50,732 nucleotides of DNA from JAWLHA01 sp041690535 (lineage in GTDB: Bacteria > Pseudomonadota > Gammaproteobacteria > Thiohalomonadales > Thiohalomonadaceae): positions 1 to 50,732 of the forward strand of contig JAWLHA010000031.1 in the NCBI GenBank assembly GCA_041690535.1. Direction: 5' to 3'. The position numbers were made by a program, and so were the translations under genes. The notes under the pieces were generated by a model, which did not search any database, was not told the origin of the DNA, and saw only the letters and a list, made by a program, of their open reading frames with translations. Positions 1-5,736 of this stretch are shown here, one piece after another. Each line of letters opens with the position of its first letter. Positions within the stretch are counted from its first letter, which is position 1.

Positions 1-61
1 ATGTCCCCTCGAACCCAGACATTCTGTCTGGCATATCTGGGAACCATCTCCCCGAGAACCG
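1..61 (+). promoter_or_regulatory. Cassette leader cut by window edge, no ORF behind it
   Basis: Only the part from ATGTCC onward is present. Hairpin CCAGAC/GTCTGG at 15-31, then CCGAGAACC at 52-60. The ATG at 62 is followed at once by TGA, so this leader drives no protein (see findings). Confidence 0.75.
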
Positions 62-88
62 ATGTGAGTGGTAGATCCTTTATTCCCC

Positions 89-115
89 AGCCCCTCTCCG
101 GAGGGGCTTTCCTTT
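89..115 (+). terminator. Rho-independent terminator, type A
   Basis: Stem GCCCCTC/GAGGGGC followed by a T-rich tract. It closes the empty cassette. Confidence 0.85.
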
Positions 116-179
116 TCATCCCCCCCGGTATGCCTCTTTGAACCCCGGCGTCGTGCCGGAAGATGAGAGGAGAACCGTT
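114..179 (+). promoter_or_regulatory. Cassette leader for the gene at 180
   Basis: TTTCAT 114-119, N9, TATGCC 129-134, hairpin CCGGC/GCCGG 145-159, Shine-Dalgarno AGAGGAGA 166-173. Confidence 0.85.
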
Positions 180-545
180 ATGGCGGGATGGACGTTTTCT
201 GCCGCGTGGCAAAGCAGCGATCAGGTGAGGCAGCATCTCATCCAGCCCTATGCGGGCGGAGATGGCACGGTCCGAACCATTGCTCACACCGTAGTTCGCG
301 AAGGCGGCTGCCTGGTGCTGTGGGTCGTACTGGAGTCCGCTTCTGGCTCGCGCTGGGTCGAATGCAACCTCATGTGCCGTGGCGAGAGCGGATGGGGCTA
401 CAGGGACATCCAAGAGCATCTGGGGCCGACGTACTTCTCGTGCCCTACCGAGTTCCTGGATATGGCCTCGGACCCACCCAACCTCCTTGCAGAGAAGTGG
501 CGATGCCAGGTTCGCGAGCGTCATACCATGGCCAGAGCCGCCTGA
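180..545 (+). CDS. Small protein starting MAGWTF, DUF6927-like
   Basis: 121 aa, soluble. The start MAGWTF, the block GWGYRDIQEHLGP near residue 80 and the following SCPTEFLDM resemble, from memory, the DUF6927 group of phage and plasmid proteins; their function is unknown. ATG 180 is chosen over the in-frame ATG at 138, because 138 lies inside the leader and only 180 follows the AGGAGA. It stands alone between its leader and a strong terminator. Family assignment is tentative, coding status is secure. Confidence 0.8.
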   Translation: MAGWTFSAAWQSSDQVRQHLIQPYAGGDGTVRTIAHTVVREGGCLVLWVVLESASGSRWVECNLMCRGESGWGYRDIQEHLGPTYFSCPTEFLDMASDPPNLLAEKWRCQVRERHTMARAA

Positions 546-557
546 TTCAACCTACAG

Positions 558-598
558 GCCCTTTGGTACCTTCGGGTACCAAGGGCTTTCCTTTTTCC
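558..598 (+). terminator. Strong rho-independent terminator
   Basis: Twelve-bp stem CCCTTTGGTACC/GGTACCAAGGG with a TTCG loop and a long T tract. It differs from the two common terminator types of this window. Confidence 0.9.
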
Positions 599-665
599 TT
601 TCACTTCCCCCGGTATGCCTTCTCGAACCCGGTCCCCGCTGACCGCATTTACGAGGAGAGCCTTC
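599..665 (+). promoter_or_regulatory. Cassette leader for the gene at 666
   Basis: TTTCAC 599-604, N9, TATGCC 614-619, hairpin CGGTC/GACCG 630-644 (covariant with the usual CCGGC/GCCGG), GAGGAG 653-658. Confidence 0.85.
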
Positions 666-845
666 ATGTCCAGAACCGAAAAAGTCTATGGCGCCCGCAA
701 GGCGTATGCCCTGGCTATCGCCGCCCTTCGCCGCTACAACCGGCAGACGGAGGCGCACCGCAGGATGCGTAGCCACATTTTCCGGCTTATGAACCGCGCC
801 CGTGCGGTCATGCGCAAAGCCGGACGTATCCACGCCTACGCTTGA
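666..845 (+). CDS. Small basic hypothetical protein
   Basis: 59 aa, very rich in Arg and Ala, predicted largely helical (residues 8-55). Such charge suggests nucleic-acid or ribosome contact, but no motif is recognisable. ATG 666 is set by GAGGAG 7 nt upstream; an earlier in-frame ATG at 615 lies in the leader. Single-gene unit closed by a type A terminator. Confidence 0.75.
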   Translation: MSRTEKVYGARKAYALAIAALRRYNRQTEAHRRMRSHIFRLMNRARAVMRKAGRIHAYA

Positions 846-858
846 GCGCCGCCCTTCC

Positions 859-887
859 CAGCCCCTCTTCGGAGGGGTTTTCTCTTT
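859..887 (+). terminator. Terminator, type A
   Basis: Stem GCCCCTC TTCG GAGGGG, then TTTTCTCTTTT. Confidence 0.9.
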
Positions 888-973
888 TCATCCCGCTCGG
901 CGCCCATGGCGCGGTCATTCCTGCGGCGATGATGGTCACCAACGGCCCATCGCCACCCGCAACTAAATTCTGT

Positions 974-1002
974 TTGTCAGTATAGCTTCTGCCGCATACA
1001 CT
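974..1002 (+). promoter_or_regulatory. Sigma-70-like promoter
   Basis: TTGTCA (974-979), 17 nt spacer, TACACT (997-1002). Transcription would start near 1009, ahead of the two genes at 1053 and 1254, which have no cassette leader. Confidence 0.55.
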
Positions 1003-1052
1003 CATATCTATTGGGGCCGCTGATGGCCGGAAAACGTGGGGAGAAGAACGCG

Positions 1053-1229
1053 ATGGCTTGGGTTGACCGCGACCTAGTGAACCAGACGCAGGAGCAGGCA
1101 AAGCACGAAGGGCGTGGCGCCGAGTCTCACACTGTCGCCTATTGCAAGGCGGTGGCGGGGGCATCGGAGGCGCAAGCCGCCGCCGTCCTGGCGAATACCA
1201 CGCACAAGTTTCTTCTCCTGAAGGACTGA
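1053..1229 (+). CDS. Small hypothetical protein
   Basis: 58 aa from ATG 1053 (MAWVDRDL), preceded by GGGGAG at 1038-1043. ATG 1023 and TTG 1011 in the same frame are possible but lack a better ribosome site. Helical and alanine-rich, no motif recognised. First gene of a two-gene unit that uses an ordinary sigma-70-like promoter (974-1002) instead of a cassette leader. Confidence 0.6.
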   Translation: MAWVDRDLVNQTQEQAKHEGRGAESHTVAYCKAVAGASEAQAAAVLANTTHKFLLLKD

Positions 1230-1253
1230 GCCGGAAACTGAGGATATGAGGCT

Positions 1254-1490
1254 ATGACGCCAGAGCAAGCGATAAACACAATTTGGCCCGCAGGCAATCC
1301 CAATATACGGACTGCCCGAATCTCTGCGTGCGTAGAGAAGATTCGGGGCAGCCTCAATAAGCACGGCTTCATCTGCGCATGTCACGGGTCCTACTCGCAC
1401 TTGGCTATGGAGATAGTGGCGGAGGATCTGGGGTTGCGGGTAGAGCCCAATCCCGGCACGGAGACTGTGACCCTTGATGGTCGTAGGTAA
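1254..1490 (+). CDS. Small hypothetical protein
   Basis: 78 aa, two cysteines (CACHGSYSH). Starts 24 nt after the preceding gene, with TGAGG just upstream, so the two are probably co-transcribed. The last residues (VTLDGRR) are followed within 15 nt by the next cassette leader, without an intervening terminator. No family recognised. Confidence 0.65.
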   Translation: MTPEQAINTIWPAGNPNIRTARISACVEKIRGSLNKHGFICACHGSYSHLAMEIVAEDLGLRVEPNPGTETVTLDGRR

Positions 1491-1504
1491 AACATCAGTC
1501 CTCT

Positions 1505-1564
1505 TTGCACTCTGATGGGTATGTCCTCCTGAACCCCGCAACAATGCGGTCGAGGAGAACTCTC
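1505..1564 (+). promoter_or_regulatory. Cassette leader for the gene at 1565
   Basis: TTGCAC 1505-1510, N9, TATGTC 1520-1525, hairpin CCGCA/TGCGG 1535-1549 (covariant), GAGGAG 1552-1557. Confidence 0.9.
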
Positions 1565-1999
1565 ATGACACATAGTCGAGCAAAAGTCGGCGGTGAAATC
1601 GGCGTCAACGGTTTTTGCTACAAGGGCGGGCAGTTCTTGCCCAGCACCCAGGCAGAACCGGGGCGGTGGAAGATCGGTAAGAAGTGGGTCGTTTCCGGCC
1701 GAGAACTGACCGAGCCAGGAAAGTGGGAGTATCAACCGACGCCATTCTCGCGTTCAATTCTGGTCCTTTGCTCCCTTGGCGCCTATACCAATTTGGGCGA
1801 TGACGGCCGGTTGAAGGTTAGGGATGGCGGGCGGGCCGGTGACGGCACCCCTGTCTCGTCCGAGATGCAGATCCGGCCTGGGGTGAAGGGCTATCTCGGA
1901 GAGCAGACCTACACCCTCCAGGAGCTTATCGACCTCTACCACCGAGGCGCACGCTGGATCGACGTGAATCCGCAGACCGATACGCTCACCACGAAGTAA
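1565..1999 (+). CDS. Hypothetical protein with N-terminal beta-rich region
   Basis: 144 aa. The stretch FCYKGGQFLPS...GRWKIGKKWV at residues 18-42 is a repeated aromatic/glycine pattern seen in small beta-hairpin domains of plasmid proteins, but I cannot name a family. The C-terminal part (YTLQELIDLYHRGARWIDVN) is helical. ATG 1565 follows GAGGAG by 7 nt; upstream in-frame codons fall in the leader. Confidence 0.75.
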   Translation: MTHSRAKVGGEIGVNGFCYKGGQFLPSTQAEPGRWKIGKKWVVSGRELTEPGKWEYQPTPFSRSILVLCSLGAYTNLGDDGRLKVRDGGRAGDGTPVSSEMQIRPGVKGYLGEQTYTLQELIDLYHRGARWIDVNPQTDTLTTK

Positions 2000-2004
2000 C
2001 CATT

Positions 2005-2030
2005 CAGCCCCTCCCTTGAGGGGCTTTTAA
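2005..2030 (+). terminator. Terminator, type A variant
   Basis: Stem AGCCCCTC/GAGGGGCT with CCTT loop and TTTT. Confidence 0.85.
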
Positions 2031-2094
2031 TTTCACCGCCCTGGTATGTTCCTGTGAGCCCCGGTGCTTTACCGAATTAGCGAGGAGAACTGAT
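2031..2094 (+). promoter_or_regulatory. Cassette leader for the gene at 2095
   Basis: TTTCAC 2031-2036, 8 nt (one less than usual), TATGTT 2045-2050, hairpin CGGT/ACCG 2062-2074, GAGGAG 2082-2087. Confidence 0.8.
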
Positions 2095-2262
2095 GTGGCA
2101 ATATCCCAGAGCGCGACAGAACAGAGCCTCACGTCGGGTCAGATTGACTACGAACGGGATGTGGCGCGCAAACCGACGTACCACGACGGCACGCCAAGGA
2201 AACAATGGCACGAACTGAGCACCATTGCCCAGTGGTCGTGGGGGCGCCAGCGGCTGAACTAG
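2095..2262 (+). CDS. Small hypothetical protein, GTG start
   Basis: 55 aa. The start region reads ATGTGG, so ATG 2093 (41 aa, basic, low complexity) and GTG 2095 (55 aa) overlap in different frames. The GTG frame is preferred: it encodes a protein-like C-terminus (YHDGTPRKQWHELSTIAQ) and lies 7 nt after GAGGAG, the spacing of the other cassettes. No family recognised. Confidence 0.55.
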   Translation: MAISQSATEQSLTSGQIDYERDVARKPTYHDGTPRKQWHELSTIAQWSWGRQRLN

Positions 2263-2287
2263 CGGCGTCTAACGTGTGCCTTCAAAC

Positions 2288-2309
2288 AGCCCCTCTTCGG
2301 AGGGGCGCC
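2288..2309 (+). terminator. Terminator-like stem, type A, weak T tract
   Basis: Perfect GCCCCTC TTCG GAGGGGC stem, followed by GCCTTTC rather than a clean T run. Confidence 0.6.
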
Positions 2310-2376
2310 TTTCACCCTTCCCGATAGGTTCCCTCGAACCCCGGCAAATCGCCGGACCTACGAGGAGAACCCCACA
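2310..2376 (+). promoter_or_regulatory. Cassette leader for the gene at 2377
   Basis: TTTCAC 2310-2315, N9, TAGGTT 2325-2330, hairpin CCGGC/GCCGG 2341-2355, GAGGAG 2362-2367. TAGG replaces TATG, so the ATG of the box is not needed. Confidence 0.85.
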
Positions 2377-2781
2377 ATGCCTCTCGAAGCGCTTGACAGT
2401 GCCGCCTACACCACACCGCTCAAACTGCGCGGCTACACCGGCCAGACGACAGCTCTCTCGACCTTGACCCATGGCGATGCGGCGAAAATCCTTCGTCGAA
2501 CGCGCCCTGACTGGACGAAGAGCGATCACCGTACGCTCGCCGACGGGCACGCCTTGGCCGCCCAGGCGTCCGAGCAGGAATGGAGCGACTTGGTCGATCA
2601 GGCCGCCGTGGCGACCTTCGGCCGTCCGTTTCAGGTTACGGACTACCGCATCAGCGGGATCGCCTGCGAGGAGTTTCCGGAAGAGGTGAAAGACCGCCTC
2701 CGGACCCTGGCACACGCCAAGACCCATCACTGCCATCTCGCGGGCGCCCACGCTTGGGCGGCCAAGTGGTTCCGGCGGTAA
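2377..2781 (+). CDS. Hypothetical protein
   Basis: 134 aa, soluble, acidic to neutral. Contains HADG-type histidines (TLADGHALAAQ, AHAKTHHCHLAGAHAW near the C-terminus), which could bind metal, but no known motif. Single gene with its own leader and terminator. Confidence 0.75.
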   Translation: MPLEALDSAAYTTPLKLRGYTGQTTALSTLTHGDAAKILRRTRPDWTKSDHRTLADGHALAAQASEQEWSDLVDQAAVATFGRPFQVTDYRISGIACEEFPEEVKDRLRTLAHAKTHHCHLAGAHAWAAKWFRR

Positions 2782-2788
2782 TTCCCCG

Positions 2789-2814
2789 GCCCCTCTTCGG
2801 AGGGGCTTTCTCTT
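2789..2814 (+). terminator. Terminator, type A
   Basis: GCCCCTC TTCG GAGGGGC then TTTCTCTT. A second, imperfect type B stem (CCCGG/CCGGG, 2833-2857) follows. Confidence 0.85.
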
Positions 2815-2859
2815 CCCCTCATGTCACAAAGTCCCGGTGCCGCTTTGATGGCCGGGCTC

Positions 2860-2923
2860 TTTCACTGCCACCGGTATGTCTCCCCGAACCCCGCCAAATC
2901 AGCGGAAAACCGAGGAGAGCCAC
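2860..2923 (+). promoter_or_regulatory. Cassette leader for the gene at 2924
   Basis: TTTCAC 2860-2865, N9, TATGTC 2875-2880, hairpin CCGC/GCGG 2890-2904, GAGGAG 2912-2917. Confidence 0.85.
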
Positions 2924-3268
2924 ATGAATCAGTCTGTTTTCGCCTTCAAGGAGACGTTCGACACGCCGTTCGACCAGTACGCCGAGCGCCACGGGGAACC
3001 GTTCAAGGTGCTCTGCGGGCCGTACCTGGATGTTCCGGACAGCACTGGAAGCTCGGGCATGGTCCTGACCTACGACGAGATGGTCGAGGCTCTGGAGCTG
3101 TGCGGTGACCTGCCGGTGTTTTCCATCCAGTTTGTGGATGGGGCGGTCATTGAGGCGCATCCAGAAGAGGTGTTGGCGGACTGGGAATGGGAGTCCAATC
3201 CCAACCGTCAGCGCCCCCTCGCAGCGCGTCAGCGCTTTACCTACGGCGATTACGCACAAGCGGCTTAA
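2924..3268 (+). CDS. Hypothetical protein
   Basis: 114 aa, acidic. Pattern of alternating beta and helix (VFSIQFVDGAVIEAHPEEVLADW) typical of small regulatory or accessory proteins, no family recognised. ATG 2924 follows GAGGAG. Single-gene unit. Confidence 0.75.
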   Translation: MNQSVFAFKETFDTPFDQYAERHGEPFKVLCGPYLDVPDSTGSSGMVLTYDEMVEALELCGDLPVFSIQFVDGAVIEAHPEEVLADWEWESNPNRQRPLAARQRFTYGDYAQAA

Positions 3269-3282
3269 CCCCGCCACGTTCC

Positions 3283-3310
3283 CAGCCCCTCTTCGGAGGG
3301 GCTTCTTGTT
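3283..3310 (+). terminator. Terminator, type A
   Basis: GCCCCTC TTCG GAGGGGC then TTCTTGTT. The following 100 nt to the next leader hold no ORF. Confidence 0.85.
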
Positions 3311-3412
3311 CGCCCTCAGGCCCTTTCAGCGCCTCCAGACGCCCCTGGCCGAAGTCGCGCCTGGCTAGGTCGGCTCAGCTTGCCTCAGCGCCTCCTGAGG
3401 GCGTTGAGAAGC

Positions 3413-3478
3413 CTTCACCTGCCCTGGTATGTCTCCTCGAACCCCGGCAAAATGCCGGAACGGATGAGGAGAACCACA
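3413..3478 (+). promoter_or_regulatory. Cassette leader for the gene at 3479
   Basis: CTTCAC 3413-3418, N9, TATGTC 3428-3433, hairpin CCGGC/GCCGG 3444-3458, GAGGAG 3466-3471. Confidence 0.85.
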
Positions 3479-3979
3479 ATGAAGCACCTGGCGATCATGC
3501 TGCTTATGTTCATCTTGCCCGGCTGCATCACGGTCGAGTCGATGGATGACGACTATTCCGATGCAGACGTTCTGACGGGTTGGTTCGTCGCAGGGACTCA
3601 CACGGAGGAGCCCCCGCAGGACGATGCGGTCCTGATTTCCCCTTATGTGCTGGATCACCGGGGCATTCCGGGCGTCTTTGTCATTGGTTGGGAGCTTTCG
3701 GCTCTCTCCGACACGTTGGCGGTTGCGCTATCACCCGACCAGACGCTTTCGGAAGATGATGTGGTGTTTCTGGAAAACTGCACCGATACCGCGTGTCTGC
3801 GGACCGGCTTCACCTACTGCCAGTACACCACTGCCAATCAGCTCCTTTGCAACGGCCGGGCGGTCGACATCAGCACCATGCTCGCCCAGTACGGTATTCC
3901 GATGACCGGGTACTTCGTCTTCGCCGCCTGCGACGCCTACCAGTGTGAGTCACAGGCGGCAAAGGTCCGTCTGGAATAA
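3479..3979 (+). CDS. Putative lipoprotein
   Basis: 166 aa. Residues 1-16 form a lipoprotein signal (MKHLAIMLLMFILPGC, lipobox LPGC with Cys16). The mature part has at least six further cysteines (ENCTDTACLRTGF, YCQY, LLCNG, ACDAYQCES), consistent with disulfides in the periplasm or outer membrane. Function unknown. It could act in surface exclusion or envelope protection as other plasmid lipoproteins do, but that is inference. Confidence 0.8.
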   Translation: MKHLAIMLLMFILPGCITVESMDDDYSDADVLTGWFVAGTHTEEPPQDDAVLISPYVLDHRGIPGVFVIGWELSALSDTLAVALSPDQTLSEDDVVFLENCTDTACLRTGFTYCQYTTANQLLCNGRAVDISTMLAQYGIPMTGYFVFAACDAYQCESQAAKVRLE

Positions 3980-3988
3980 CCACTTCAC

Positions 3989-4014
3989 CCACCCCTCCTC
4001 GGAGGGGTTTTCTC
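3989..4014 (+). terminator. Terminator, type A
   Basis: ACCCCTC CTCG GAGGGGT then TTTCTC. Confidence 0.85.
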
Positions 4015-4024
4015 GCTCTCTCGC

Positions 4025-4089
4025 TTGCACTCTTCCCGGTAGGTCTCCTCGAACCCCGGCAAATCGCCGGAACTAAGTAGGAGAACTGC
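4025..4089 (+). promoter_or_regulatory. Cassette leader for the gene at 4090
   Basis: TTGCAC 4025-4030, N9, TAGGTC 4040-4045, hairpin CCGGC/GCCGG 4056-4070, AGGAGA 4079-4084. Confidence 0.9.
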
Positions 4090-4356
4090 ATGTTCAAACC
4101 CATTGAACGCATCATGGAGCACCAGGGCGTAAAGTACCGGCTGCGCCGCTCGGGGAGCATCTATACCTCTCGAACCGGCAAGGAGGACATCATCGTCCAG
4201 CAGCCGAGTCCGGGTCACTGGGGTGCTCGCCATGACGGCACTTGGTTCTGGACCATCCGGCGGGTCGCTGTCGAGACCGGCGAGGTTTTGCGGGGCGATC
4301 AACTCCTCCCCCAGGCCGTGCTCGACGAGGTCGAGAAGTTGCGTGCCGCCGCCTGA
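4090..4356 (+). CDS. Hypothetical protein
   Basis: 88 aa, basic N-terminus (YRLRRSGSIYTSRTGK) and acidic helical C-terminus. Beta-rich middle with Trp (GHWGARHDGTWFWTIRR). No family recognised. Single-gene cassette. Confidence 0.75.
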   Translation: MFKPIERIMEHQGVKYRLRRSGSIYTSRTGKEDIIVQQPSPGHWGARHDGTWFWTIRRVAVETGEVLRGDQLLPQAVLDEVEKLRAAA

Positions 4357-4364
4357 CCCTTCAC

Positions 4365-4390
4365 CAGCCCCTCCTCGGAGGGGCTTTCTC
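4365..4390 (+). terminator. Terminator, type A
   Basis: GCCCCTC CTCG GAGGGGC then TTTCTCTTT. Confidence 0.9.
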
Positions 4391-4453
4391 TTTCACCCTT
4401 GTCTGTACGTCTCTTCGAACCCGGCAATTGCCGAAACATCGAGGAGAACCGAC
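4391..4453 (+). promoter_or_regulatory. Cassette leader for the gene at 4454
   Basis: TTTCAC 4391-4396, N9, TACGTC 4406-4411, hairpin CGGC/GCCG 4422-4433, GAGGAG 4441-4446. Confidence 0.85.
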
Positions 4454-4771
4454 ATGAAGCCTGAAAATGGGAAGACACCCGTGGGTTTGCCGCGAAACCA
4501 GGCATTTTGGAATGCCCTGCACGCGATGTTCCCCAAGACGGTGGACCTGAGGGACCTGCCCCGCAAGCTGTTGAGGCAATATGGCCTTCAGTACGACTGC
4601 CCCAGCCAGGGTCACTACCGCATCCACGTCGATGGGGCCAAGTGCCAAGGGTTGATGTTCTACCCCAAAAGCGGCCGACTGGTGGTTCAACTGAACGGCA
4701 AGACCAGGGCCGTGCCTTTCGTGAGCGACGACCCGCGTGTGCTCATGATAAAGGCCCAGTCCTTTCTCTGA
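4454..4771 (+). CDS. Hypothetical protein
   Basis: 105 aa, basic. Start at ATG 4454 (MKPENGKTP). Mixed alpha/beta with a central beta meander (YRIHVDGAKCQGLMFYPKSG). No family recognised. Single-gene unit followed by a type B terminator. Confidence 0.75.
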   Translation: MKPENGKTPVGLPRNQAFWNALHAMFPKTVDLRDLPRKLLRQYGLQYDCPSQGHYRIHVDGAKCQGLMFYPKSGRLVVQLNGKTRAVPFVSDDPRVLMIKAQSFL

Positions 4772-4783
4772 GCGCCCCTTCAC

Positions 4784-4817
4784 GCCCGGCGCAGCCTTCG
4801 CGGCGGCCGGGCCTTTC
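4784..4817 (+). terminator. Terminator, type B
   Basis: GCCCGGC...GGCCGGGC stem with internal GCAGCC/CGGC pairing, then CTTTCT. Confidence 0.8.
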
Positions 4818-4819
4818 TG

Positions 4820-4881
4820 TTGCACCTGTCCCGGTATGTCTCCTCGAACCCCGGTAACTTCCGGACCGAAGGAGACCTGCA
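4820..4881 (+). promoter_or_regulatory. Cassette leader for the gene at 4882
   Basis: TTGCAC 4820-4825, N9, TATGTC 4835-4840, hairpin CCGG/CCGG 4851-4864, AAGGAGA 4869-4875. Confidence 0.9.
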
Positions 4882-5301
4882 ATGATCGTGAGACATCCCG
4901 AGGGCTACATCAACGACCACATGGCCCTGACCATTCCATCGACGTACCCGTTTTGCGGATACCAAGAACCTGCGTTCGTGGCCAAAAATATCCGTGAAGC
5001 GTTGGAACGTGGAGTGGATCGGCTGATGCACTGGCTGGAGCAAATCCCCCAATATGAGGACTGGGTTGAGTTCGGCTGGGTGGACTACGGTCTCGGCAGC
5101 TACGTTGCTTCCGACCAGCTCGTCGGCCGCCTGCGGCTCACGGGCACGAATCGCGTCTCTTACGCTCGCCCTGAGCCCGCAGCGGAAGATGGTTGGCAAA
5201 CCATGTTCTTTGTTGGCGGTTTCAAGTCTGTGGACGCTCTGAAAAGCCTCATCGTCAAGACGATGGTGAGCGATTGCCGCTTGACCCGCGATCTGTGGTA
5301 G
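4882..5301 (+). CDS. Hypothetical protein
   Basis: 139 aa. Contains a tryptophan-rich middle (HWLEQIPQYEDWVEFGWVDY) and ends LTRDLW. No membrane segment and no family recognised. ATG 4882 follows AAGGAGA. Single-gene cassette. Confidence 0.75.
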   Translation: MIVRHPEGYINDHMALTIPSTYPFCGYQEPAFVAKNIREALERGVDRLMHWLEQIPQYEDWVEFGWVDYGLGSYVASDQLVGRLRLTGTNRVSYARPEPAAEDGWQTMFFVGGFKSVDALKSLIVKTMVSDCRLTRDLW

Positions 5302-5312
5302 CCCGTCATTCA

Positions 5313-5337
5313 TGCCCCTCTCCGGAGGGGCTTTCTC
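5313..5337 (+). terminator. Terminator, type A
   Basis: GCCCCTC TCCG GAGGGGC then TTTCTCTTT. Confidence 0.9.
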
Positions 5338-5402
5338 TTTCACTGGCTCCGGTACGTCCCTCTGAACCCCGGCATCCCGCCGGTTTTTCGAGGAGAGCCC
5401 AA
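5338..5402 (+). promoter_or_regulatory. Cassette leader for the gene at 5403
   Basis: TTTCAC 5338-5343, N9, TACGTC 5353-5358, hairpin CCGGC/GCCGG 5369-5383, GAGGAG 5390-5395. Confidence 0.85.
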
Positions 5403-5627
5403 ATGGCACAAGTCCAAACCATCCGTGCTGGCGACGTGAAGCCCGGTGACCGGATCTATCATCCGTACGGGTACTGCGAAAGCGCCAAGTGGCCGGAGGT
5501 GACCAAAGTCACCGACGGGACGACGACCTACCGTGTTCACTACCTGCAAGCACCCGGACGAGGGGATTGCGGTGAAGCGGTGATTCCCCAGCCCCTCTTC
5601 GGAGGGGCTTTCTTTGCTCCTCTTTGA
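5403..5627 (+). CDS. Small hypothetical protein that reads into its own terminator
   Basis: 74 aa. Residues 1-58 look like a small beta-barrel (RAGDVKPGDRIYHPYG...TYRVHYL). The last 16 residues (PQPLFGGAFFAPL) are simply the translated type A terminator at 5589-5615, so the normal stop has been lost and the C-terminus is probably truncated or altered. No family recognised. Confidence 0.65.
   Translation: MAQVQTIRAGDVKPGDRIYHPYGYCESAKWPEVTKVTDGTTTYRVHYLQAPGRGDCGEAVIPQPLFGGAFFAPL
5589..5615 (+). terminator. Terminator, type A, inside an ORF end
   Basis: GCCCCTC TTCG GAGGGGC then TTTCTTTG. It insulates the pilus promoter downstream. Confidence 0.85.
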
Positions 5628-5672
5628 GAATGAGGCCGGCGCTTGAGTCCCGCGCAAAATGAAGAAACAGCA

Positions 5673-5701
5673 TTGCGCTAAAACTTTATTGACCGTATAT
5701 T
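5673..5701 (+). promoter_or_regulatory. Sigma-70-like promoter of the pilus operon
   Basis: TTGCGC (5673-5678), 17 nt, TATATT (5696-5701). Start of transcription expected near 5708, only about 29 nt before the GTG start of the secretin gene. Confidence 0.7.
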
Positions 5702-5736
5702 GCAAAAACAAACCATTTTCTCAAGAAGAGGTTACG

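Noticed and set aside
4025..4045. Sigma-54 promoter
   Set aside because: TTGCAC-N9-TAGGTC lacks the GG at -24 and GC at -12 with 10 bp between them.
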